A stretch of DNA of 64,000 bases. It comes from Hoplostethus atlanticus. Taxonomy: Eukaryota; Chordata; Actinopteri; Trachichthyiformes; Trachichthyidae. Of the stretch, positions 1 through 10,605 are shown one piece after another (within the stretch, counting starts at the first letter, position 1; every line of letters starts with the position of its first letter). A program made the translations under genes and the position numbers. The notes beneath the pieces were generated by a model. It was not told the origin of the DNA, ran no database searches, and saw nothing but the letters and a program-made list of their open reading frames with translations. The stretch is taken from contig JAXDDX010000089.1 of the NCBI GenBank assembly GCA_034670405.1, positions 1,700,001 to 1,764,000 on the forward strand, read 5' to 3'.

Positions 1-97
1 CACATTAACAACACTCTCCCACACATAAGATCACGCTGGATCAGAGATACTCACACATACACTTAAATGTTACACTAACTCTGTCTCTGTCTACCTG

Positions 98-108
<11 letters not shown>

Positions 109-131
<23 letters not shown>

Positions 132-267
132 TGCTACACTCATACAAGTGTTTTGATGATGAATTCAAACCATGATGCAGTATCATCATCAAGCTATCAC
201 ACCCTGATGTTTAACCTATTCCCATCTCTAGTTATGAAAATGCATAAACTAGCCTCTCTTCTGAGCA

Positions 268-300
<33 letters not shown>
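109..300 (+). repeat. (CA)n and (TG)n microsatellites
   Basis: CA at 109-131 and TG at 269-300; the two are complementary and about 140 bp apart. Confidence 0.9.
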
Positions 301-301
<1 letters not shown>

Positions 302-654
302 TGTGCAGTGATTCAGCTTTAGTGTTGTCCATCCACTCCCACACCAGGGGTGGAAGCAGGCTATAAAAGTTATGACGTATCTCTATGTATATCTATCTGT
401 AAGAATATCTTTATACTTTATTTTCTTTTCTCTTTCATTCCTCTAAATGTGGTCCTCGGAAGGATAGAAATACAAGAACACACACACAAAGTCAGATGGT
501 GTGTATGGGTAGCTAGCCCACTCAGAGTGCTGCAGAGATAAAGACAGAAACAGAAATACCAAAGTAGGTTAGAGCAAAGCATTCTGGGATAGCAGGATAC
601 CCCCTGGGCTTCTGCAAGAGGCTCTCTCTTTCTTTCCCCCTTGCTGTTTCTCAC

Positions 655-764
655 TCTTACTCTTTCTTTCTTTCCTTCTTTCCTTCTGTCCTTTCCTTCT
701 TTCTGTTTTTCTGTCTTTCTCTCTCTTTTTCTATGATCTCTGTATTAAGTTTTGTGTGTGTGTA

Positions 765-796
<32 letters not shown>

Positions 797-807
797 CGAG
801 AGAGAGA
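655..807 (+). repeat. CT-rich tract followed by (TG)n and (GA)n
   Basis: TCTTTC-type pyrimidine run to about 735, then TG and GA from 751. Confidence 0.9.
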
Positions 808-2393
808 ATCCCATGTACATACCAGATGAAGTCTCCGTATCCGGTTAAAACCTCAAGTAAGTTTTATCCCTAACCCTTTCCTAAATCATTACCTTATCCT
901 CCGCTGAGCTGCATAGAGCCATCGTTATCTTGCAGCTAAGCAAACTGTCCTTCTGACAATATCACATCGGTGTTGCTGGGTTAAGACTTCATATCTCTTG
1001 TTCTGCCCTTTGCTGCTATTTGGTGTATTGGCGATCATTCCAGGGACACCATGACATTTTATTGAAATTGTATCTTGTTATTTTTCTTCACATATATTCA
1101 CATACAATATATATTACATATTTTCTATATTTGCGCTTCACATAACCAAAAAACTGTGTTGACAGTGTTGAAACCAATGTGCTGCAAGCCATTGCTTTTG
1201 TCTGTTATACAAGACAAGATGTTGATCATTGCTTCAGTGATCTTTTTGGTTTGGGTTTTTGGCTATATAAATAACCAAACCTTCACCTCGACCATATAGC
1301 CATGAGCAAACCATTCACACCTCTTATTGGTTGCAGGGACAGTTGAAGTGGAAAGGGGGGAGACCTCTTCATTTCATGGAATCCCTCGCAGGTTTTGTCT
1401 CTCCACGTGAATTATTTTCTAATTAATTGCAATAATCACTGGTGCTATGTTCTGTAACCCCTATCAAATACCTATTTGTTATCGTTAGTTTATGCTTTCA
1501 AAGATCCATGATTGCATTTTGGCGCCCCCTGTTGAAACACTGGTGTCACTCCACTGGCTTTGTTTACATTGTGCTTTATTGGAATGAAGATATATTTTAA
1601 GTCCAAAATACAGGTGTACATTTGTGTTGTTCATAAACAATGGCAAATCAAGCCCTTGTGAGTTATGACAGGTTAAGGAAGTTTCCTAAAGGTTATTTTC
1701 CATCATTTTGTGAATATACCCAAAAAGTTAATGGTCACGTGACTGGGACATTGTACCTTTTAATATGTAATTTACCAGTCAGCTGGAAGGGATTCCTCAG
1801 ATTTCTTGTTGAATCAAGTCCAAGGATTCCCAGACTGCTTCCTGAAAGCAGGAAGTAAATGGATGGGGCCACTGGGTGTAACTGGAGCCGTCTTTTTTCC
1901 TTCCAGCATTAGCATTTCATAGCACTAAACAAAAATCCTAAATGTAGCACCTTTTTTCTTTCTTTCGTTCTTTCTTTCTTTCTCACCAGAATGTTTGACA
2001 GCTTCAACTCCTCTTATTAGGATGCCTGTCACGTGGCAGGAGATAGGATTTCGGCAGAAGGGAGGGAAGGGGGAAGGAGGGAGGGAAAAGAGGTATGGAA
2101 AACAGAAAGATGGGCAGAATGGAAAGATGGTTTATAGGGAGGAAAGGGAGGCTGGTTGGCAGATCTGTCAGGGAATGTAGTGACTAGTTGAAGGGTTGCT
2201 GGCTTGATCCCCAGTGCCTGGCGGTGCCCACTACTACGGCTTGAATTACACTGAAACCCACTTTTTCTTTTGGGGGGCTTTTTAAATATGCCTTGTCAAT
2301 GCAAGCTGCTAATAAACTACATTTGACGTTGCGACTGTAAAGCAGCCTGTCTGTTTCAATTAATCTTTTATTATGGAATTATGTTACGGTTAC

Positions 2394-2429
2394 AGGAGAG
2401 GAGAGGAGAGGAGAGGAGAGGAGAGGAGA
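2394..2429 (+). repeat. (GGAGA)n pentanucleotide repeat
   Basis: Seven units. Confidence 0.9.
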
Positions 2430-2730
2430 CAGACTGAGTATGGGATCATTGAACTGCCCTGGGCTACAATCTCCATGCATCCCTCCTCACGTGGCTCTCC
2501 TCTTCCTCATTCTCCTCCTCTCTTCCCTCTCCTTCTTGTCCCGCCTTTTGTCCCTCCCACCTTAAGGTCTGAGCATACAGAGGATGGGATGTATGGCTTG
2601 CTTTCTCTCTCTGTCTTTCACCTCCTCCTCCTCCCCCTCCACTCCTCGTATCTCTCATTAGTGCATATAGAAATGCATCAGCGGCTAAATGGCTGTGTCT
2701 TTTTGTGCATGTACAGTGTGTGTGAGTTTC

Positions 2731-2764
<34 letters not shown>

Positions 2765-3404
2765 TCTCTGCATGAGCGTCCCAGAAAAGGCGGACCTCAG
2801 GGAGTTGTGCTCCACTTTCACTCTTTTATTAATTCATCCCTCGCTCCCACTCTGTTTGCCAGGATGGACAGGATGGAGGGAGGGAGAGAAAAGCAGAGAG
2901 TAAGAGAAAAGGAAGTGAGAAAGAGCGAGAGAGAGAGAGAGGCAGACAGTAAATACTCCATCCTGGTCTCTGCGCTGTTCTTTCCCTTGTCTTGAAAAAA
3001 TGATATTAAGTTAAACTGTCTTGGTCCCAAAACCTGTGCTGGAGAAAATGATAAAGATGATCAAATACTGTTGATACCAAGGACAGTAAACTTTCACATC
3101 GTGGATGACTTTCATCAACACTGAACATTCTTTCGCTGTTTCGCCCTGAAGTCCTTGAGAAACCGCAGCTATTCGCCAAACAGGAGGTACCACAAGCCTG
3201 CCATTGTTCTTCACAGATAAGACCAGGGTGAAACAGCCAACAGACTGTGGGCGGGGAGGGGAGTCAGTACTCAGAGTATTTAGAGAAGAAAGACTTTGTG
3301 GGTGCTCTGTGAAATCAGAGGGGAGGACCACGGATCGGTCTCCATCCATTCGTTCATTCGTTTTGTACGTTCATTCGTCCATCATGTGCAGCATCTCAGA
3401 CCCC

Positions 3405-3660
3405 GCTGATTGGATGTGGATGAAACCACGGGGTATGACGTATCTTACGACTGCATCCCAGCATTTTAAATATTACACTGATTAGCCCGCAGGCGGCTAA
3501 ACTTCGGGGAATGATGCATCGCACCGCTGTGTCCCAGCACTTTCACAATTACTGTGATTGGCCCAAGGGGGGCGCTACAATTACAGGATAAAAAAGGATG
3601 ACATATTTGTTACTGATTGGCTGTGAGGGGGACTGCATCATTCGTGGATGTTTCCTGTTG
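3405..3660. repeat. Second copy of the 61-kb repeat family
   Basis: gctgattggatgtggatgaaac, gaatgatgcatcgcaccgct and tgattggcccaaggggggcg ctac match the unit at 61.2-61.6 kb, here with units about 130 bp apart. Confidence 0.5.
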
Positions 3661-4244
3661 CCTTTTCCATGTGTGAAACATATTCTATTAAACGCTTGAA
3701 TGAAGCTCTGTTTCATTTCTTTATCTAGAAATGTTTCAAAAGTAGGTAGACATTTTTAGATACACTTTTCTAGACGTATCATTTGTACTATTAATAAATG
3801 CTTAAATATGTAATATTGAATGTTTAATTATTTTATTAAAATGATTAAATAAAATGATAGCGCTTTGTTTTTCATTATGATTATAATAAAAATTGTATAC
3901 CTACTTTTGAAACACCCAGTATATACAGAGTGATTTTGAGGCATTATGGACCTGAAAGTGTCCCACAGTTGGAGTTTATTGTCTGTGATGGTCACAGTAA
4001 ACCAGAAAGTACCTGTGGTTGAGGCCAGAAAGGGCAGAGCATAAAAGGAGGGATGTCACTTCCAACTGTTCATCAGAGATGTGATAGGTTGAAATAGACT
4101 AAGTTCAAATGAAAGAGAAGCAGTTTAGCTTTCCAACGATGCCGCTGATGACGATGAGAGATTCCTAAGGCTTCTGAAATCACTGTTGAAATCAGCACCC
4201 ATTACTGCACACAAAAAACTGACATGGAGCTGAATTTAAAAGTG

Positions 4245-4333
4245 CGGGGGCCAGATGGGGCCAGGTGGGGCCAGGTGGGGCCAGGTGGGGCCAGATGGGG
4301 CCAGGTGGGGCCAGGTGGGGCCAGGTGGGGCCC
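4245..4333 (+). repeat. 10-bp G-rich minisatellite (GGGGCCAGGT)n
   Basis: About nine units, two of which carry AGAT in place of AGGT. Each unit has a GGGG run, so the + strand can form G-quadruplexes. Confidence 0.9.
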
Positions 4334-6612
4334 GCAGGCTGCAAGATGCACATAACTGGCCCAGACATTACAAAGGACTGGTAGTATAGAGACAGTAGGC
4401 TATAGGATATGGTTGGTAACATTGAGATATCAACCTAGAGAGGATGTAGTAGGGCATTGTATGTTCCAAAGCTGCTTTGATTTTGAAATAGGGTGGATGA
4501 CTGAAACGTGTGGAGTTGCATTGGGGGTCTTGGAAGCAGGGATGATTTGTATAGGAATGAAGGCAGAGAATGTATGTGTATATTTGTCTCTCTCTCTCTC
4601 TCTCTTTCTCTGTGTGTGTGTGTGTGTGTGCTGGTATCTAGGCTAACCTTCTCTGTCTCCAATCAGAAATTCGACACACGCCTTTGTCTCCGTAACAAAC
4701 CCCACAATGACTCATGCTGCATCTCCATGGTGACGAGTATAAATACTCATCCACACATTATGGGATGTCATCTGGATTACTTGGACAGACAAACTGACAG
4801 ACATGTAGGCAGGCAGACAAGCAGTCAGGCTGCTTTAGTGTCTCTCTTGGTTAAACTTAATGCTATTTTTAAATTCCTCTACATGTTGTCTAATTGAGCA
4901 ATAACATACTCAGCCTGTATAGCACAACCTCAAATATGTTATTGCTTGTATGCAACATTTTAGTTTTAATTTAATAGCCTTATCTTGGCTCTCTGCCAAC
5001 AAAAAAAATAGTTTCTTGTTGCTAAGCAATTAACATCTGTTCTTGCTTCCATTCATTTCACAGTGAATACCTTCAATTTAAACAAGGTGGAACGACACCA
5101 TTTGAGTTATACTGCACAAATTTGTATATTCATGGAACGCCTCTCACCTAATCACAATGTGTGGTCGGAAGCAAATGTTGTATAACAGGTGGTGTCACCC
5201 AGTGTTTGTCATACTCTGGCTTTAGATCCAGCTGAACCCGTCAAGAGAGTCCATTTCCATAACTGGAGTGGTGAAATGTCCCTTTACACCCAGGTGCACC
5301 TCCTGGTTTGTTCTGGAGAGAGGGGGATGCCATGTCCTAGCTGTGCATGTTTAGAGTGCAGAGGCAGAATGAAGTGGTTAAAGTCTCCATGACCCCCTTT
5401 ACACCAGGCGTTACGTAATCCTGTGATCGAATGGAGCAAAAACACAATCACAGATGAAAATGCACCCAAGATGTATTGAAGTTCCAATGCCCCAAACAAC
5501 CTCCACGGGTGGTCAGAGATGCATTTGGCCAAACTAACATCAGTGTAACGTGTGTGTCCAATCCACATATAGCAACTACAGAAATGGATCCAACCAGGAA
5601 GTGCATGCGAATCAAACAGGTTGCAGGAAGCTTGGATGGTTGGACTAAACTATTTTGAGAGGAAGTGATGTACATGGCAATCTGCATTTTGCAAGGGAAA
5701 CAGAAATCTGATTTCAGTGAGTATACTGGAGACGTTTACTCCCCTGTTTACACCTACACATACCATGAATACTGAAATGGCCCACATTCACTGGTTTTGC
5801 ATTTAATTTCTCCATTAAGTCATTTGTTACCGATAAGAAAATAGTGAAAACAAATAACAGCAAGGCTAAATAAACAACTTGGCCATCTGTGAAATTGATT
5901 GAGTGAGGTTCAGAAACAAAACTATATAAGGTTGTTATTTGGAGGCATTATTATCAGCATTACTAATAAAATAAAAATCATATTCTAACACATCAAGGGG
6001 CAGAAAATCATCATTATGGTTCCTTATTCACTCTTTGCTGAAGACTGCTATTCTCTTCCAACACCGCCAAAGCAGCCACTGTGTGTCGTTATGCAACATA
6101 ATGACATGTCTGTATTTCCATTAATGTTCGAGCTTAATTCATTGTGGTGATGAAGCTAAGGCATAAGTGTTATATTTTCTACCCTTAACAACAAAGAGAT
6201 CAAGGAATAGACATATAGGCTAAACTGAAAAGGATGAAGAGGGGATTGGTGTAAGCACCAAGCTTACATCACAGTTCTGGTTCATAAGACCACATTAATC
6301 ACTATATTTTATAAAGTTTTATTTTAGAATTCTAAAATGAAATTGTATAAGTTATAGGATGTGAAAATTAGGTTACACACAACTAACCTGTAACTTGATG
6401 AAAGGAAAAGATATCAAATGACAAGAGATATAAGGCAAGGAGTTATGATCCTGTACCAACTCCTAAGCCTTCTGTGAAAATCGTCTCTCTGGTTTCCATT
6501 CTGTTTCTGTTTCATTCACTATCACTCTGTATCCCACGGCATCATTATCTTGAAATTGTGCATATGCATGCATGCTTGCTAGCTGCTGCAGATATTAGTA
6601 AATTGTCACATT

Positions 6613-6614
<2 letters not shown>

Positions 6615-6644
<30 letters not shown>
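6615..6644 (+). repeat. (AAT)n microsatellite
   Basis: About ten AAT units. Confidence 0.9.
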
Positions 6645-8115
6645 CTTCTATCTATATATTACTGTTATGGAAATTTGGTCAAAGATGATCAATTACCACG
6701 TAGACTTGCTATTGCAGGAGTGAAGTTTATTCATGCAGCATGGAGAGAAAACAACACAGCCTCTCTTAGGGAGAGTAGCTGCAGACCAGTCAGAGTGCCC
6801 ATGCTGACCCATGTGAGCGTCAGAACTGGACCTGGTAAAGGACAGCATTTACAAATGCGATAGGTATTTATTCCAGAACAGCTTCAAATGAATCGCCGTA
6901 ACTTGTCTCTAAGTTTGACAGCTCCAACGGGGTGTTGTGGTGACTGCACCTTGTCCAGTCGCTGCTTTTATGCAATTACTTAACGCAACAGAGCTGCAGA
7001 GTTGCAAATGCTGGACTAGTCTCACCATTGATCACCTGCATAAGTGTTTGACAATTCATTTTTTTCCCCCAAAGAAATATTCTCCTATTGAATGGGAGAG
7101 TGAGAGTGATGGAGGAAAAGGGAGGCAGAGGGAAAGACCTGAATGACTGTAATGATTATTGGGAATGAATAGCTAGAATATCCCTTAGACTGATAATTTA
7201 TGTTTAATTCACTACTTTAGTGAAAGAAATCTTTCAGTTTTCTGTGTACTGGCTGTGGGAGGGTGGATGGAGAGAATTGAGTGTTATGGCAAAAAGGAAG
7301 GACTAAATATGGACTGATTTACTGAAACTGGCTCTTCTCTGTTCATCTGTTTACACAGGAAGTCTATATGAAGACCACATAAGAAGATTCCACAAGAGGA
7401 CTGGTACTGACCGACAGACAGACAGGTTGACAAAAGAGAACAGAACATGCACAGGCGATCTTAGTACCCATAAGGCCTTGCAGGGCCCAGCGGGTGGGGT
7501 TACAGGCAGGTAGAGATGAACCTGACCAACCACAGGCCGTCACCTGGGGATACAGGCTCCACCCACCACTGATCTCCAGGGTGACTGACAGCTGGTCCAG
7601 CGCCTCACACGCCGGCATCTGAACCCTCATTGGCCGACAGTACAGGTATGGAATCGAACACACACACACACACACAGACACACACACAAATAAACTGAAA
7701 CATGTGTATCCACAGACACACATGCACACATACAGTCTATCTATCTATCTGTGAAATGAATTGATTATTATTAATTCTTCAGAAAATTACATACAGGAAT
7801 TTCAAAAAGATCAGCTGAGGATTGAAACTGAGGTAGAAAACCTCTTGTTCATTGCTGTTTGGATGATCTAAATATTAGGAAATGACCAATGTATATTCTT
7901 GATGAGAATTATTTTTGTTGGGCAGCATGATTTGATAAAGAGCATTTTATTTTGAAATGCAGCGAGGTGCTAGTGGTGCTAGCATAAACAGTTTGCATGA
8001 TGTACTGCCTCAATTGACAGTTATTTTTATATTGCAGAGTTTTGCGCTTTGAAACTCTGCTGTGAAAATTGAGTCAAAGTAATCATAAAAATAATATACT
8101 ATGTAACAGGCATAT

Positions 8116-8116
<1 letters not shown>

Positions 8117-8149
<33 letters not shown>

Positions 8150-8188
8150 TAAATCTATCAGGAAGAAACTTAAATTGTTGGACTGAAA

Positions 8189-8226
<38 letters not shown>
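8117..8226 (+). repeat. (CA)n and (TG)n facing each other
   Basis: (CA)16 at 8,117-8,148 and (TG)n at 8,195-8,226, 46 bp apart, mutually complementary. Confidence 0.9.
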
Positions 8227-8230
<4 letters not shown>

Positions 8231-8411
8231 CTCTGGTGTGTCAGGGCAGAGCAAGCTGTGCAGTCAGGCTTTCTCTCTATACAACAGTTAAAAACTTTCA
8301 AATTTAATGGCCTAATCTAGTTTTAGTCTTGTGGTAGTCATGTAAAAAGTAAAAATGCATGAATGTTTTTTCATTGTAATTGTTACTGTTCAAGCGAACA
8401 TTGACATACAC

Positions 8412-8426
8412 ACAGACAGACAGACA

Positions 8427-8463
<37 letters not shown>
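8412..8463 (+). repeat. (CAGA)n/(CA)n microsatellite
   Basis: CAGA units then CA. Confidence 0.9.
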
Positions 8464-8467
<4 letters not shown>

Positions 8468-9823
8468 TTTGTCTCGCTCCTGGCTCAGTGATTCACAGTG
8501 TTATCAGGGAGTGCAGGTACGTAAATCAGGCCTGGCTAATAGCCTGTCTGAAAAACCATGACGGGTGGCTCAACTGCAAATACTGCTGTGTGAGTTAGTT
8601 GGTGTGTGTGTGTGTGTGTGTGTGTGTACCAACCTCTATGTTAATGTCCATCTGAATATGTGTTTGCGTGTGTATGGGTAACTTTTAGCCCCTCCAAGTG
8701 TCTGAGTGCATGATCCTGCAATGAGACCTGTGTATGTGTGTATATTTGGGCACAGACACAAACACAATCTCACACAGTAAAAACCTCCACGTGGTTGAAT
8801 ATAATATAATTTAAATTACTTTTACATGACTGGCTTTACTATCGGGTGAGGAGAGGAGAGGAGAGGAGGTAGGAAAGAGGAGAGAGTCTGGTGATGTATC
8901 TCAGGATCTCAGAAAGGTTTTGTCTGTCAGTATCAGCATGTTTTCTAATTATCACCTTGACTATGAAGCTGGAGGAGGTGAGGTGAAAACAGGGGAAGGG
9001 GAGAAGGAGAGATGAGGAGAATAAGGTGTGGGATGGGAGGGAAGCAGGAACTTTTTTTAACAATACACAGGATATGATGTAATAATCCCTTGTGCCACGC
9101 TCCAGGGAGAACATTTCCAGTTCATACCTAAAGAATGATGTCCTACCCAACGATGCTCCATAGAGGGTCAGGCTGAACCGATCACTAGCCCCCCAACTCT
9201 AGATGTTAGAGGTTGCAGGGTGGGTTGTGCGATGTGGTCATTGGGGTTGATGTTTTGCTGAGTTAGGACACCTCAAGAAGCCCCTCCTCCCCACTATGCC
9301 ACCTCTCATCAGACCCAACCCAACTTCACCCCTGCGTGCCTAACATCGTACTAATACCTTCCTGCCATGAACCTAACTTTGACCTAACCAGCGGAATAAG
9401 CGTGGGTCCGTTTCCCAAGGGAGGATGCTCCGACAGGGTCCAATCTAGACAGCACGGGTCAAACACAGTACAGTCAGTCTATAATCGCTCCTGCTCCTCC
9501 TCCCGCTCCTCCTCCTCCTCCTCACTCTCCTTCATAGCTCGCCACAGCAGTGATCCGGTCCGCTCGGCCACCTTCCTCTCTGTCGCTCTGGCATTTTTAA
9601 AGGGCTTGCCGGCAGGTAACTGGTTGATTGCAGACGAGGGACAGCTGTGCTCCCTCCAGGATCTGAGGAGTTGGCAGTGGTAATACTGTTGACCGACCAC
9701 CGGGCCAAGCTGGCGCCGGTTAGCAAAGGGATTGTTTGTGGTTACCTTGGCTGTGGTGTCTGCTCGATTCATCACAGTGTGTACGCGTGTGGGCGGATAC
9801 AAACCATATTTAGGGTAAGCGAC

Positions 9824-9854
9824 GGGGGTTGGGGTTGGGGTTGGGGTTAACCCC
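9824..9854 (+). repeat. (TTGGGG)n run ending in a GGGGTTAACCCC palindrome
   Basis: GGGGG followed by three TTGGGG units, then ttaacccc; four G-tracts in 23 bases. Confidence 0.85.
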
Positions 9855-10112
9855 GGCTGGGTACAGTCCCTGGTTCCCTGGTCTCTCGCAAATGAGCGCC
9901 TTCTCTTGCCGACCTGGACAAGAGTGAAAATCTCCCAGAACCTACGCTGTTTTCATTTATTTTAGTGAATTCCTTCTCAAATGAAATTTCCATTGATGTG
10001 CAACTCTGCTTGGGCTTTGTCTTTTTGATTGGGTGTCCATTCATCAACAGGTGCTTCCAGTTTGCAACACATGTGCCAACTCCCCTGTCTTACGTTGTCT
10101 AACTGCACGAAC

Positions 10113-10289
10113 ATGGAAAAATCTGCTACCAGACAAAAATACTCCACCAATTTCCCCCCAGATTATTCAGACAAGTACCCGTGTTTAAAAAGGGTGAAAG
10201 AAAACCGATCCCCTGCCCGCTGCACAGTGTGCAATTCCAACTTTCCAGTCACACACGGCGGGCTGAACTATTGTAAAAGGCATGCGGAG
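10113..10289 (+). pseudogene. hAT-like / BED-type zinc-finger exon remnant
   Basis: Encodes 59 residues from MEKSATRQKYSTNFPPDYSD to KRHAE, followed by GTAACC that fits a donor. The pattern CTVC ... THGGLNYCKRHAE is a C2H2-like finger of the sort that opens many fish hAT-transposase-derived proteins. The reading frame is intact over the exon and codon use looks coding. No transposase core (RNase H-like or dimerisation segment) was recognised nearby. It is therefore either a relic of a DNA transposon or the first exon of a domesticated gene whose other exons I cannot identify. Confidence 0.45.
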
Positions 10290-10544
10290 GTAACCATCAG
10301 CTAACCTAAGATAAGAGAGGAAAATTGGAGGCATAAGGACAAGGAGGGAGGGAAGGAATGAGGAGTAAAAGGAAATAAAAGTAAGGAGGAGGTGGGAGAG
10401 TAAAGTGGAGCTGGTGAGGATTGAGGAGGAGGACGAGGAGGACGATGAGGAGGAGGAGGAGGGGGTGGGAAGGAAAAGTGGAGTTTCATTAGACTTCTTA
10501 CAACCTGGAAGTCATCCAAATTCTCTGTCCGTCTGAACCCTGTC

Positions 10545-10565
10545 CAACACGCACACACACACTCA

Positions 10566-10602
<37 letters not shown>
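10545..10602 (+). repeat. (CA)n microsatellite
   Basis: CA tract with ACTC interruptions at its start. Confidence 0.9.

Positions 10603-10605
<3 letters not shown>

Larger units (their letters stand above)
1..10112. other. Intergenic, repeat-rich; no gene recognised
   Basis: Microsatellites dominate. No open frame here looks like a conserved protein; most are read-throughs of CA, GA or GGAGA tracts. Three direct copies of a 'tttacacc' motif (5,283, 5,398 and 5,742) hint at an old repeat in 5.2-5.8 kb. The 9.4-9.8 kb stretch is richer in GC and open on the minus strand for 107 codons (9,479-9,802), but the protein is low complexity at its C-terminal end (E-rich from GAG/CTC triplets) and not recognised. 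Confidence 0.7.

Noticed and set aside
2373-2903. 176-codon open frame on +
   Set aside because: Built from GGAGA, CT and TG repeats; the protein is low complexity and unrelated to known families.
9479-9802. 107-codon minus-strand ORF, possible gene
   Set aside because: C-terminal Glu run comes from CTC triplets; the rest is not recognised and no splice or promoter signal supports it.
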